Assembly: GCF_024519455.1 (NCBI RefSeq)
Contig: NZ_JALJRY010000022.1
Span: 62,001 to 126,000, forward strand
Reading direction: 5' to 3'
DNA length: 64,000 nucleotides
Source: Streptomyces sp. STR69
GTDB taxonomy: Bacteria > Actinomycetota > Actinomycetes > Streptomycetales > Streptomycetaceae
A model generated the notes under the pieces. It was given only the letters and a program-made list of their open reading frames with translations. It had not been told where the DNA came from and searched no databases. Positions within the stretch are counted from its first letter, which is position 1, and each line of letters opens with the position of its first letter. Shown here one piece after another: positions 34,086 to 42,614 of this stretch. The translations under genes and the position numbers were made by a program.

Positions 34086-34490
34086 GTGATTGTCCGTTCG
34101 TTCAAGGAACTCGAAGGCACCGACCGGCACGTCAAGGCCGCGTCCGGCACCTGGGAGAGCAAGCGCATCATCCTCGCCAAGGAGCGGGTCGGCTTCTCGC
34201 TCCACGAGACCGTCCTCTACGCGGGCACCGAGACGTCGATGTGGTACGCGAACCACATCGAGGCCGTCGTCTGTGTCGAGGGCGAGGCCGAACTCACCGA
34301 CAGCGAGACCGGGCAGACGTACACGATCACGCCCGGGACCATGTACCTCCTCGACGGACACGAGCGGCACACGATGCGGATCAAGGAGGACTTCCGCTGC
34401 ATCTGTGTCTTCAACCCGCCCGTCACCGGACGGGAGGACCACGACGAGAACGGCGTATACCCGCTGCTGACCGAGCCCGAGGAGGTCTGA
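34086..34490 (+). CDS. ectC: L-ectoine synthase EctC
   Basis: Cupin enzyme that cyclises N-acetyl-diaminobutyrate to ectoine. 134 residues, normal length. It begins IVRSFKELEGTDRHVKA, and the region RIILAKERVGFSLHETVLYAG with the metal-site WYANHIEAVVCVEGEAELTD and YLLDGHERHTMR is diagnostic. The start is GTG, preceded by AAGGAGG at a distance of about 11 nt. Confidence 0.97.
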   Translation: MIVRSFKELEGTDRHVKAASGTWESKRIILAKERVGFSLHETVLYAGTETSMWYANHIEAVVCVEGEAELTDSETGQTYTITPGTMYLLDGHERHTMRIKEDFRCICVFNPPVTGREDHDENGVYPLLTEPEEV

Positions 34491-34495
34491 AGAGC

Positions 34496-35392
34496 ATGAC
34501 CACCGTCACCGACACCACCGACCTGTACCCCAGCCGCGGCACCACCGAGGTGTCCGTCCCGCGCAGGGACCCCGTCGTCTGGGGCTCCCCCGACGCAGCC
34601 GGGCCGATCCCGCCCGGCGACCTCCAGTCCTTCGAGCGCGACGGCTTCCTCGCCATGCCGGAACTCCTCCGTGACGACGAAGTCGACGTCTACCGGCGGG
34701 AGTTGGAACGTCTGGTCGACGACCCCGCGATCCGGGCCGACGAGCGGTCGATCGTCGAGCCGAAGTCGAAGGAGATCCGGTCCGTCTTCGAAGTGCACCG
34801 GATCAGCGAGGTGTTCGCCCGGCTCGTGCGGGACGAACGGGTCGTCGGGCGGGCGCGGCAGATCCTCGGCTCGGACGTGTACGTCCACCAGTCCCGGATC
34901 AACGTCAAGCCGGGGTTCGGCGCGAGCGGCTTCTACTGGCACTCGGACTTCGAGACCTGGCACGCCGAGGACGGTCTGCCGAACATGCGGACCGTGTCCG
35001 TGTCGATCGCGCTCACCGAGAACCACGACACCAACGGCGGCCTCATGATCATGCCGGGCTCGCACCGCACGTTCCTGGGCTGCGCGGGCGCGACCCCCGA
35101 GGACAACTACCGCCAGTCGCTCCGGATGCAGGACGCGGGCACCCCGTCCGACGCGGCGCTGACCGGCATGGCCTCCCAGTACGGCATCAGGTTGTTCACG
35201 GGCAGGGCCGGTTCGGCGACCTGGTTCGACTGCAACTGCATGCACGGCTCCGGCGACAACATCACGCCGTTCCCGCGCAGCAACGTCTTCATCGTCTTCA
35301 ACAGCGTGGAGAACAAGGCAGTCGAGCCGTTCGCGGCGCCGGTGCGACGGCCGGAGTTCATCGGGGCGCGGGACTTCACACCGGTGAGGTGA
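34496..35392 (+). CDS. ectD: Ectoine hydroxylase EctD
   Basis: Fe(II)/2-oxoglutarate dioxygenase that converts ectoine to 5-hydroxyectoine. 298 residues. The iron triad is visible as HSD in FYWHSDFETWHAEDG and the distal His in CNCMHGSGDN. SRINVKPGFGASGFYWHSDF overlaps the EctD signature. An Asp/Thr-rich N-terminus precedes the conserved part. It starts 5 nt after ectC and converges with a class V aminotransferase only 15 nt beyond its stop. Confidence 0.97.
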   Translation: MTTVTDTTDLYPSRGTTEVSVPRRDPVVWGSPDAAGPIPPGDLQSFERDGFLAMPELLRDDEVDVYRRELERLVDDPAIRADERSIVEPKSKEIRSVFEVHRISEVFARLVRDERVVGRARQILGSDVYVHQSRINVKPGFGASGFYWHSDFETWHAEDGLPNMRTVSVSIALTENHDTNGGLMIMPGSHRTFLGCAGATPEDNYRQSLRMQDAGTPSDAALTGMASQYGIRLFTGRAGSATWFDCNCMHGSGDNITPFPRSNVFIVFNSVENKAVEPFAAPVRRPEFIGARDFTPVR

Positions 35393-35407
35393 GCCGCGCG
35401 ACCGGCG

Positions 35408-36457
35408 TCAGCCCGCGAGGACGCCGAGGAGCCGGTCGACGTCCTGCGGGGTGTTGTAGAGGTGGAAGGCGGCACGCAAGTTCCCCGCCCGGTTCGAGAC
35501 TTCGACACCCGCCGTGCTCAACTCCCCCTGCCGTCCGCCGAGTCCGGGCACCGACACGATCGGGGACCCCGGGGACGCGACGGGCTCGTGCCCGAGGGTG
35601 GCCAGGCCCGCGCGGAAGCGGTCGGCCAGGTCGAGGTCGTGGGCGCGTACGGCGTCCACGCCCAACTCCTCCAGCAGGGCGAGGGAGTGGCGGGCACCGG
35701 CGTAGGAGAAGAGGGCCGGGCTCTCGTCGAACCGGCGGGCGGAGTGGGCGAGTTCGGCGACCGGGCCGTAGCAGCTGTCCCACGGGGCCTCGCCCGCGAC
35801 CCAGCCCGCGAAGACCGGGTTGAGGCCGCCGAGGTCCTCCGGGGTGACCAGGAAGGCGACCCCGCGCGGGCAGAAGAGCCACTTGAAGCCCACGGCGGCG
35901 ACATAGTCGTAGGCGTCCGCGTCGAGGTCCAGCCAGCCGACGGCCTGCGAGGCGTCGACGTATGTACGCGCCCCGTGTTCGTGTGCCGCCGCCCGGAGCG
36001 CGGGCAGGTCGGCGATGCGGCCGTCGGCGGACTGGGCGGCGCTGACCGCGACGAGCGCGGTGCCGGGGCGTACCGACTCGGCGATCCGCTCCAGCGGGAC
36101 GGCGCGCACCTTGAGGTCGGCGCGCATGTGGAAGGGGTTCACGACGGAGCTGAAGTCGGCCTCGGCGGTGAGGACTTCGGCGCCGGGCGGGAGTGAGGAG
36201 GCGATCAGTCCGCTGTAGACCGCCACCGAGGCCCCGGCCGCCACCCGGTCGACCGGTACCCGCGTCAGGCGGGCGAAGGCGGCGCGGGACGCCTCGACGT
36301 CGTCGAACATGTCGGTCGGTGTGCCGATCGAGGCCGCCTCGACGGCGGTGTGCATGGCGGTCACGGTGCGCCTCGGGAGGAGGCCGGTGCTCGCCGTGTT
36401 GAGGTAGGTGTTCTTCGGGGCGAACTCGGCACGGACGAGGCTCTCGAAGGTCTCCAT
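35408..36457 (-). CDS. Class V aminotransferase-fold protein (cysteine desulfurase/selenocysteine lyase-like)
   Basis: PLP enzyme of 349 residues. Cofactor-site blocks are TYVDASQAVGWLDLD and AVGFKWLFCPRGVAFLV, in which Lys of GFKW is the Schiff-base residue. The N-terminus (NTYLNTASTGLLPRRTVTAM) matches isopenicillin N epimerase-like and SufS-like relatives. The start is METFESL, 147 nt inside the longest frame. It is convergent with ectD. The substrate is unknown and no SufE or Isc partner is nearby, so iron-sulfur assembly is unlikely. Confidence 0.85.
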   Translation of the reverse strand: METFESLVRAEFAPKNTYLNTASTGLLPRRTVTAMHTAVEAASIGTPTDMFDDVEASRAAFARLTRVPVDRVAAGASVAVYSGLIASSLPPGAEVLTAEADFSSVVNPFHMRADLKVRAVPLERIAESVRPGTALVAVSAAQSADGRIADLPALRAAAHEHGARTYVDASQAVGWLDLDADAYDYVAAVGFKWLFCPRGVAFLVTPEDLGGLNPVFAGWVAGEAPWDSCYGPVAELAHSARRFDESPALFSYAGARHSLALLEELGVDAVRAHDLDLADRFRAGLATLGHEPVASPGSPIVSVPGLGGRQGELSTAGVEVSNRAGNLRAAFHLYNTPQDVDRLLGVLAG

Positions 36458-36554
36458 GGCACCCACTCTGCGGTGCCGTTCGAGCCTCGTCCATTGCGTA
36501 TTTTTGCGTGAATCCTCTAAGCAACGCTTATGTGTCCGCCCTGACCTGCGGCTT

Positions 36555-37268
36555 TCAGGCCTGCGGCACCGCGCACCCATCCGGGCCGCAGGCCTCCGCG
36601 TCACCGTTGTCGATCAGCTTCAGGGGCGAGTGCTCGCCCCACGCCTGGGTCAGGGCCTGGGCGAAGACCTCGGCGGGCTGGGCGCCCGAGACGCCGTACT
36701 TGCGGTCGAGGACGAAGAAGGGCACGCCGTTCGCGCCCAGTTCGGCGGCCTCGCGCTCGTCGGCGCGGACGTCGTCGGCGTAGGCGCTCGGGTCGGCCAG
36801 CACCTTGCGGGCGGCGTCCGCGTCGAGGCCGACGCCCGCGGCCAGTTCGACGAGGCGCTCGTCGTCGCCGAAGACGGACCGCTCCTCGGCGAAGTTCGCC
36901 TTGTACAGCGCCTGGATCAGCTCGTCCTGGCGGCCCTGCTCCTTGGCGAAGTGAAGGAGGCGGTGCATGTCGAAGGTGTTCCCGTGGTCGCGGTCACGGG
37001 TGCGGTAGTCGAGGCCCTCGGCTGCGGCCTGCGTGCCGAGGTTGTCCTCGCCCGCCTGCGCCTGCGCCTCGCTCATGCCGTACTTCTTGGTGAGCATCTT
37101 CAGCACGGGCTGGATGTCGCTCTTGGCGCGGCCCGGGTCGAGCTCGAAGGACCGGTGGACGACCTCGACGCCGTCGCGGTGCGGGAAGGAGTCGAGGGCC
37201 TTCTCGAAGCGGGCCTTGCCCACGTAGCACCAGGGACAGGCGATGTCCGACCAGATCTCGACGCGCAT
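36555..37268 (-). CDS. DsbA-family oxidoreductase, FrnE-like
   Basis: A 237-residue cytoplasmic thioredoxin-fold protein. It begins RVEIWSDIACPWCYVGKARF with a CPWC redox motif. GVPFFVLDRKYGVSGAQP carries the cis-Pro loop. There is no signal peptide, which separates it from periplasmic DsbA. Relatives include FrnE, named from a Streptomyces frenolicin cluster, and 2-hydroxychromene-2-carboxylate isomerases. A redox role or polyketide-type isomerisation are both possible. Confidence 0.88.
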   Translation of the reverse strand: MRVEIWSDIACPWCYVGKARFEKALDSFPHRDGVEVVHRSFELDPGRAKSDIQPVLKMLTKKYGMSEAQAQAGEDNLGTQAAAEGLDYRTRDRDHGNTFDMHRLLHFAKEQGRQDELIQALYKANFAEERSVFGDDERLVELAAGVGLDADAARKVLADPSAYADDVRADEREAAELGANGVPFFVLDRKYGVSGAQPAEVFAQALTQAWGEHSPLKLIDNGDAEACGPDGCAVPQA

Positions 37269-37346
37269 TCTTCGGCTCTTTCCAGGACGTGTGCGGTTGA
37301 CGGAGACTCCCTCCGTTTCCCCCCAGGAACGTTCCTTCGGCGCGGT

Positions 37347-37838
37347 TCATTCCCCGGTGAGGTCCAGGCGCATCCCCAGATGGTGATCGCCGTCGGCCGG
37401 GTCGGCGACCCAGCCCTGACGGACGTAGAAGGCCTGCGCCCGTTCGTTGTCGACATGCACGTCGAGTACGGCGGTCCGCCGTGCGTCGGCCCGCCACTGC
37501 TCGACGCAGGCCCTGTGCAGGGCCGTACCGAGGCCGGAGCGCCAGCGGTCGGGGTCGACGTGGAACTGGAACAGCTTGACCGTTTCCGCCGGGTCGCCCT
37601 CCGCGGTGCGGAAGGAGGCGACGGCGACGATACGGCCGTCCTCGACCGCGCACAGCACATGGCCGTCCGGGCGTTCGACGGAGGCCAGCCAGGCGGCGCG
37701 CCAGTCGAAGTCGGACGGCGGCAGACCGTCGGGGTAGTAGGTCGACCGGGCACGGAGGTGCAGGCCGGCGATGGCGTCGACCTCGGCCGGCAGGGCCGTG
37801 CGGATCATCAGGGTGTCGGTGTCGCGATCACTCGTCAT
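37347..37838 (-). CDS. GNAT family N-acetyltransferase
   Basis: A 163-residue GNAT enzyme. IRTALPAEVDAIAGLHLRAR begins the fold. FQFHVDPDRWRSGLGTALHRACV is the acetyl-CoA pyrophosphate loop (usual R/QxxGxG/A form here as RSGLGTA). VHVDNERAQAFYVRQGW is the C-terminal block. The start overlaps the stop of the GlxA-type regulator gene upstream (ATGA), so the pair is co-transcribed. The acceptor substrate is unknown. Confidence 0.87.
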   Translation of the reverse strand: MTSDRDTDTLMIRTALPAEVDAIAGLHLRARSTYYPDGLPPSDFDWRAAWLASVERPDGHVLCAVEDGRIVAVASFRTAEGDPAETVKLFQFHVDPDRWRSGLGTALHRACVEQWRADARRTAVLDVHVDNERAQAFYVRQGWVADPADGDHHLGMRLDLTGE

Positions 37839-38830
37839 GCGACCGATGACGTGATGTCCGCCGCTTCGGTTCCCAGGTGGCTGAACTGCGTCCGGTAGGC
37901 GCTCGGGGTCAGCCCGGTGCGGCGGACCAGGTGGCCGCGCAGGGAGTCCGCCGTGCCCAGGCCGCAGGCGCGGGCCACCTGGTCCATGGGGAGGGTGGTG
38001 GTCTCCAGGAGTTCCTTGGCGCGTTCGACGCGCTGGTGGAGCAGCCACTGCAGGGGGCTCACCCCGCTCTCGGCGTGGAAGCGGCGGGTGAGGGTGCGGA
38101 CGCTCACGCCCGCGTGCCGGGCCAGGTCGGTGAGGGTGAGCGGCTTGTCGAGGTTGCGCATGGCCCAGCCCCGGGTGTCGGCGCAGGCGGTGCCGCGTTC
38201 GGGCGGCAGCGGGGTCTGGGTGAACTGCGTCTGCCCGCCCGGCCGTACGGGTGCGACGAGGGCGAGGCGGGCGACCTCGTTGGCGACGGCGGCGCCGTAG
38301 TCGGTGCGGATGATGTGCAGACAGAGGTCGATGCCGGCGGCGTATCCGGAGGCGGTCAGGACCTGGCCGTCCTGGACGTAGAGGACGTCGCCCCTGAGGT
38401 CGAGGGCCGGGTAGCGCTCACGGAGCTCGTCCGCCACGCCCCAGTACGTGGTGGCGCTGCGGCCGTCGAGCAGCCCGGCCTCGGCGAGTACGAAGGCGCC
38501 GCTGCAGATGGAGGCGATCCGTTTGCCCGCGGCGGCGGCCTCGCGGACGGCGGTGACCGCGGCCGGGTCGGGTTCGTACCGCCGGCCGGTGCCCGCGAGC
38601 ACCACGGTGTCGGCGGTGTGCAGCACGTCGAGGCCGCGGCCCACCTGGAGGTGCAGCCCGCCGGTCGTGACCACCGGCCCGCCGTCCAAGCTGCAGATGG
38701 TCACCTCGTAGCCAGGCGCACCGTCGACCTCGACCTTGGCGAAGAGCATCTCCGGGATGGCCAGGTTGAACATGGAGACGGGGGACGGCGCGACGATCGC
38801 GACGCGGTGCGGGGGCCGTTTCCTCGGCAT
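37835..38830 (-). CDS. GlxA family transcriptional regulator (DJ-1/PfpI domain plus AraC HTH)
   Basis: A 331-residue regulator. Residues about 8-190 are a DJ-1/PfpI-like domain with SICSGAFVLAEAGLLDG around the nucleophile-elbow Cys. Residues about 220-315 are the AraC-type double HTH: LTDLARHAGVSVRTLTRRFH and MDQVARACGLGTADSLRGHL. It is divergent from an MFS exporter and overlaps a GNAT gene downstream. A 10-bp inverted repeat lies in the 70-bp divergent promoter region. It probably controls both. Confidence 0.9.
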   Translation of the reverse strand: MPRKRPPHRVAIVAPSPVSMFNLAIPEMLFAKVEVDGAPGYEVTICSLDGGPVVTTGGLHLQVGRGLDVLHTADTVVLAGTGRRYEPDPAAVTAVREAAAAGKRIASICSGAFVLAEAGLLDGRSATTYWGVADELRERYPALDLRGDVLYVQDGQVLTASGYAAGIDLCLHIIRTDYGAAVANEVARLALVAPVRPGGQTQFTQTPLPPERGTACADTRGWAMRNLDKPLTLTDLARHAGVSVRTLTRRFHAESGVSPLQWLLHQRVERAKELLETTTLPMDQVARACGLGTADSLRGHLVRRTGLTPSAYRTQFSHLGTEAADITSSVA

Positions 38831-38864
38831 GGCCAGAACCTCCGGCTGTATGGCGTTCCGGCCA
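38830..38864. promoter_or_regulatory. Inverted repeat between GlxA-type regulator and MFS gene
   Basis: TGGCCAGAAC and GTTCCGGCCA are complementary at 9 of 10 positions, with a 15-bp spacer. TACTCT follows two bases later and could be the -10 box of the MFS gene. It is a candidate operator for the GlxA-type regulator. Confidence 0.5.
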
Positions 38865-38900
38865 CTACTCTATGCCGTCGCGGTTCCGCAGCATGGGTAC

Positions 38901-40271
38901 ATGCCAACGACCACCACCCAACTCACGCCCCGCACCGGCGGTTTGACCCCGCTCTCCCCCGCTCTCACCCTCACCGCCGCCCTCCTCGGCTTCGCGCTGA
39001 TCACCCTCGACGCGTCGGTGGTGAACGTGGCGCTGCCGTCGATCGGACAGGCGCTGGGCGGCGGGATGTCGGGACTGCAGTGGGTGGTGGACGCGTACAC
39101 CCTCTCCTTCGCCGCCCTCATGCTGTCCACCGGCGCCTTCGCGGACCGGGCCGGGGCGAGCCGGGCGTACGCGATCGGCGTCGCCGTGTTCACCCTCGCC
39201 TCGGCGGCCTGCGGCCTGGCCCCGAACCTGCCCACGCTGATCGGCGCCCGCGTGCTCCAGGGCGTGGCCGCCGCCGCCGTCCTCCCGGCCTCGCTGTCCC
39301 TCGTCCGGCAGGCCTACCCCGAACCGGCCAAGCGGGCCCGGGCGGTGGCCACTTGGGCGGCGGGCGGCTCGATCGCGGTGGCCCTCGGCCCGGTCGCCGG
39401 GGGCGCGCTGACCACGGTCTGGGACTGGCGCGGCATCTTCTTCATCAACCTGCCGCTGGGCGCGGTGGCGCTGGTGCTGCTGGTCCGCTCACCGCGCTCG
39501 GAACGCCGGCCCGCGCCGCTCGACCTGCCGGGCCAGCTGACGGCGGTGGTGGCGCTCACCGCCGTGACGTTCGCGGTGATCGAGGGCGGGGCAACGGGAG
39601 TTGTGGCGTCGCTGATCGCCCTCGTCGCGGGCGCGGTCTTCGTCAGGGTCGAGCTGCGACAAGCACATCCCGTGGTGCCGCTCGGCCTGTTCCGCAGTCG
39701 CACGGTGTCCGTGGCGGTCGCGGCGGGTGCGGCGTGCAGTGTCGCCTTCTACGGCGTGGTCTTCCTCTTCTCGCTCTTCTTCCAGCAGGTGCAGGGCCGT
39801 TCGGCGCTGTACGCCGGGCTGATGTTCCTGCCGATGGCCGGCCTGATCTCGGTGACGAACGTCGTGTCGGGCAAGCTGGCGGGCCGCTACGGAGCCCGAC
39901 TGCCCATGCTGATCGGACAGTTGCTGGCCGGAGCGGGCGCGCTCGGGCTGCTCTGCGTCGACGAGCGCACACCCCCGCTCCTGGTGGCGGTGCTGCTCGT
40001 GCCGATGGCCCTCGGCTGCGCCCTGACGGTCCCGCCGCTGACCGCCGTGATGATGGACGCGGTACCGGCCGAGCGGGCGGGCCTGGCGGCCGGGGTGCTC
40101 AACTCGGCGCGGCAGGTGGCCGGCGGGCTGGGGATCGCGGTGTTCGGGGCGCTGGTCTCCGGCGGGTTCACGGCGGGCCTGCGGGAGAGCCTCGCGATCA
40201 GCGCGGCCCTCTTCGCGGTGACGGCCTCGCTCAGCTTCCGTCTCTCAGGTCGTCCGGCCAACTCGGCCTGA
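38901..40271 (+). CDS. MFS efflux transporter (DHA2-like)
   Basis: Proton-coupled drug exporter of 456 residues with 12-14 hydrophobic segments. Typical blocks are LDASVVNVALPSIGQ in helix 1, WVVDAYTLSFAALML, ADRAGASRAY (motif A position), RVLQGVAAAAVLPASLSL and GALTTVWDWRGIFFINLPLG. It is divergent from the GlxA-type regulator. Its last 41 bp overlap the 3' end of the DUF1349 gene on the other strand. The exported compound is unknown. Confidence 0.9.
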   Translation: MPTTTTQLTPRTGGLTPLSPALTLTAALLGFALITLDASVVNVALPSIGQALGGGMSGLQWVVDAYTLSFAALMLSTGAFADRAGASRAYAIGVAVFTLASAACGLAPNLPTLIGARVLQGVAAAAVLPASLSLVRQAYPEPAKRARAVATWAAGGSIAVALGPVAGGALTTVWDWRGIFFINLPLGAVALVLLVRSPRSERRPAPLDLPGQLTAVVALTAVTFAVIEGGATGVVASLIALVAGAVFVRVELRQAHPVVPLGLFRSRTVSVAVAAGAACSVAFYGVVFLFSLFFQQVQGRSALYAGLMFLPMAGLISVTNVVSGKLAGRYGARLPMLIGQLLAGAGALGLLCVDERTPPLLVAVLLVPMALGCALTVPPLTAVMMDAVPAERAGLAAGVLNSARQVAGGLGIAVFGALVSGGFTAGLRESLAISAALFAVTASLSFRLSGRPANSA

Positions 40272-40839
40272 ACTCAAGGTGGTCGTACGTCACGACACAC
40301 CCCTCCCCCATCGGCGACTGCGTCATGAAGCCGACCAGGGCCTCGTCCGTCTCCTTCTCGTCACCGAGGGTGAAGAGCCGCACGAAGATCCACCGCTCAC
40401 CGTCACGCGAGGCGTGAAAGGCGAAGGCCCGCCCGGTGCGGCTGATCCGCAGCCACACCGAACTCCCGTCGACAGTGAAGGAGTTGGCGTCGTCGGAGTG
40501 CCCCCGCGTGACCACCGTGCAGACGGTGGGCACATCGGGCGAGTACTCCAGACACAACTTCGCCCAGGCCCGCTCCCCGACATGGACATAGAGCACACCG
40601 GCATCGAACGACCCCGCGAACCCGACGGTGACGCGAGCGATGAGCTGGAAGTCGCCATGCGGCGCCCCGAGCAACCGGGGCGCGTCGGAGGCGGGTTCCA
40701 GTCCCTCACCGGTCGGCGGCACAAACCGGTCCTGCCGGGATCCGGCCCACCCGGTGAGCACACCGTCCTCGTAGGACCAGTGCCCATCGGGGCCGTAAGT
40801 GCGGAGGGGGAAAGGCAGTTCGGGAAGTTCCAAGTCCAT
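40231..40839 (-). CDS. DUF1349 domain-containing protein
   Basis: A 202-residue protein of the DUF1349 family, which has a concanavalin A-like jelly-roll fold and no proven enzymatic role. DFQLIARVTVGFAGSFDAGVLYVHVGERAW is the central region, given here as its first 20 residues DFQLIARVTVGFAGSFDAGV. WLRISRTGRAFAFHASRDGE and FMTQSPMGEGCVVTYDHLEF follow. No signal peptide is present. Its 3' end overlaps the MFS gene tail to tail. Confidence 0.85.
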   Translation of the reverse strand: MDLELPELPFPLRTYGPDGHWSYEDGVLTGWAGSRQDRFVPPTGEGLEPASDAPRLLGAPHGDFQLIARVTVGFAGSFDAGVLYVHVGERAWAKLCLEYSPDVPTVCTVVTRGHSDDANSFTVDGSSVWLRISRTGRAFAFHASRDGERWIFVRLFTLGDEKETDEALVGFMTQSPMGEGCVVTYDHLEFRPSWPDDLRDGS

Positions 40840-40873
40840 CCACTAACTATCTCAGGCCCAGGCAATGGTTTTT

Positions 40874-40908
40874 AGGGGCGCGGGGAACTGCGCGACCAGC
40901 CACAACGG
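40874..40908 (+). repeat. Streptomyces GC-rich intergenic repeat (short form)
   Basis: AGGGGCGCGGGGAACTGCGC followed by GACCAGCCACAACGG is, from memory, one of the most frequent intergenic repeats in Streptomyces chromosomes. It lies between the aldehyde dehydrogenase and DUF1349 genes. It is related to the longer copy at 28053-28121. Confidence 0.65.
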
Positions 40909-40944
40909 ACCGGTACTCCGCACTCAACCGCACCCCCAATGGCG

Positions 40945-42474
40945 CTACCGCTCCAAACGCCCGTCATAACGCCGAGGCAACCCGAGGGAGTTGTCGTCCC
41001 TGAGTTCCAACGGCAGCAACGCCTCAGGCGTGTTCTGATAAGCCACAGGCCGCAGCCACCGCTCAATAGCCGTACCACCAACGGACGTTGACGTAGAGGT
41101 CGTCGCCGGGTACGGCCCCCCGTGGTGCTGCGCAGGCGCCACCGCAACCCCCGTAGGCCACGCATTAACCAACACCCGCCCGGCGAGCGGCGTGAGCTCC
41201 GCCAGGATCTCCGCCCCCCGCCCCTCCCCCGCCGCTTCCTCCGCCGACAGATGAACCGTCGCCGTGAGATTCCCGGGCAGCCGCGACAGCACGGCATTCG
41301 CCTGCGTGTCGTCGTCGTAGCGGGCCACCACGGTGACCGGCCCGAAGCACTCTTCGAGCAGCAGGTCGTACGCCCCTTCGGACGCGAGCCTCTCCGCCGG
41401 AACCGTCAGGAACCCTGGGCTCACGGTGTGCTCGCTGCCCGCGCCGGGCGTCACCGGCGAGTCCACGTCAGGGAGTTGAGCCCGCTCGGCGACACCGGCA
41501 AGGAAGTTGTCCCGCATCCGGTGGTCCAGCAGAACCCCGGAGTCCGTGTCGCTGACGGCATCGGTGAGGGACTTGACCAGCCCGTCCCCGGCGGAGCCGG
41601 ACGGCACCAGCACCAGCCCGGGCTTCACGCAGAACTGGCCGACGCCCAGCGTCATCGAACCCGCGAGCCCCGTGCCGATCGCCTCGGCCCGCTCGGCCGC
41701 CGCCGCCTCGGTGATCACGACGGGGTTGAGGGAGCCCAGTTCGCCGTGGAAGGGGATCGGGACGGGACGGGAGGCAGCCGCGTCGAAGAGGGCACGGCCG
41801 CCGCGTACGGAACCGGTGAAGCCGGCCGCCGAGACCAGCGGGTGCTTGACCAGTTCGACGCCCGCCTCGAAGCCGTGCACCAGGCCGAGGACGCCGTCCG
41901 GGATGCCCTGCTCGGCGGCGGCCCGGCGCAGCACCTTCGCGACCAGCTCGGACAGGCCGGGGTGGTCGGGGTGGGCCTTGACGACGACCGGGCAGCCGGC
42001 CGCCAGCGCGCTCGCGGTGTCGCCACCGGGGACGGAGAAGGCGAAGGGGAAGTTGGAGGCCGAGTAGACGGCGACGACACCCAGCGGCACCTTGTAACGG
42101 CGCAGGTCCGGGATCGGCGGGGTGGCCGTGTCGTCGGGGTGGTTGATGACGACGTCGAGGAAGGCGCCCTCGTCGACGATGTCCGCGAAGGCCCTCAACT
42201 GGTAGCAGGTGCGGGCGAGTTCGCCGTTCAGCCGGACCGGGCCGAGCGCGGTCTCCGCGTCGGCGACCTCGACCAACTGGTTCTTGGCCGCTTCGAGCTG
42301 GTCGGCGGCGCCGCGCAGGAAGGCCGCGCGGACCGTGCGGTCGGCGAGGGAACCCCGTGCGGCGTACGCGGCGCGGACGGCGGCGTCCACCTCCTGGGCT
42401 GTGGCCTCCACCGCAACCTGTTCCCGCTGCTTCCCGGTTCGGGGGTCGACACTCCAGACTGGTGCTGCTGCCAC
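40945..42474 (-). CDS. Aldehyde dehydrogenase, 2,5-dioxovalerate (alpha-ketoglutarate semialdehyde) type
   Basis: NAD(P)-dependent dehydrogenase of about 509 residues. The catalytic Cys lies in GVGQFCVKPGLVLVP and the general-base Glu in FHGELGSLNPVVI, a form characteristic of the ketoglutarate semialdehyde dehydrogenase branch. AAGFTGSVRGGRALFDAA is the NAD site. The GTG chosen follows GGAGGG by 7 nt; an upstream GTG five codons earlier overlaps that SD. The IclR regulator is divergent. The enzyme usually finishes oxidative breakdown of uronic acids, aldarates or pentoses to 2-oxoglutarate. Confidence 0.87.
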   Translation of the reverse strand: MAAAPVWSVDPRTGKQREQVAVEATAQEVDAAVRAAYAARGSLADRTVRAAFLRGAADQLEAAKNQLVEVADAETALGPVRLNGELARTCYQLRAFADIVDEGAFLDVVINHPDDTATPPIPDLRRYKVPLGVVAVYSASNFPFAFSVPGGDTASALAAGCPVVVKAHPDHPGLSELVAKVLRRAAAEQGIPDGVLGLVHGFEAGVELVKHPLVSAAGFTGSVRGGRALFDAAASRPVPIPFHGELGSLNPVVITEAAAAERAEAIGTGLAGSMTLGVGQFCVKPGLVLVPSGSAGDGLVKSLTDAVSDTDSGVLLDHRMRDNFLAGVAERAQLPDVDSPVTPGAGSEHTVSPGFLTVPAERLASEGAYDLLLEECFGPVTVVARYDDDTQANAVLSRLPGNLTATVHLSAEEAAGEGRGAEILAELTPLAGRVLVNAWPTGVAVAPAQHHGGPYPATTSTSTSVGGTAIERWLRPVAYQNTPEALLPLELRDDNSLGLPRRYDGRLER

Positions 42475-42525
42475 CGCGGGTCCCTCCACATGTAATGCCG
42501 CAGTTCTGGGTCATTCACCAGGCTC

Positions 42526-42541
42526 GTTCGATATGCTGAAC
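42526..42541. promoter_or_regulatory. Candidate IclR-type operator
   Basis: GTTCGATATGCTGAAC is an imperfect palindrome with GTTC/GAAC arms and a central AT. IclR-family sites often have this form. It lies midway between the aldehyde dehydrogenase and IclR genes, which diverge. Confidence 0.5.
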
Positions 42542-42614
42542 GCTGTCTCTGATGATGAATATGCTCGTGGAGACGATAACTCAAGGTTCTCGTCGAACGA
42601 AGGGGTCAAGGGCG

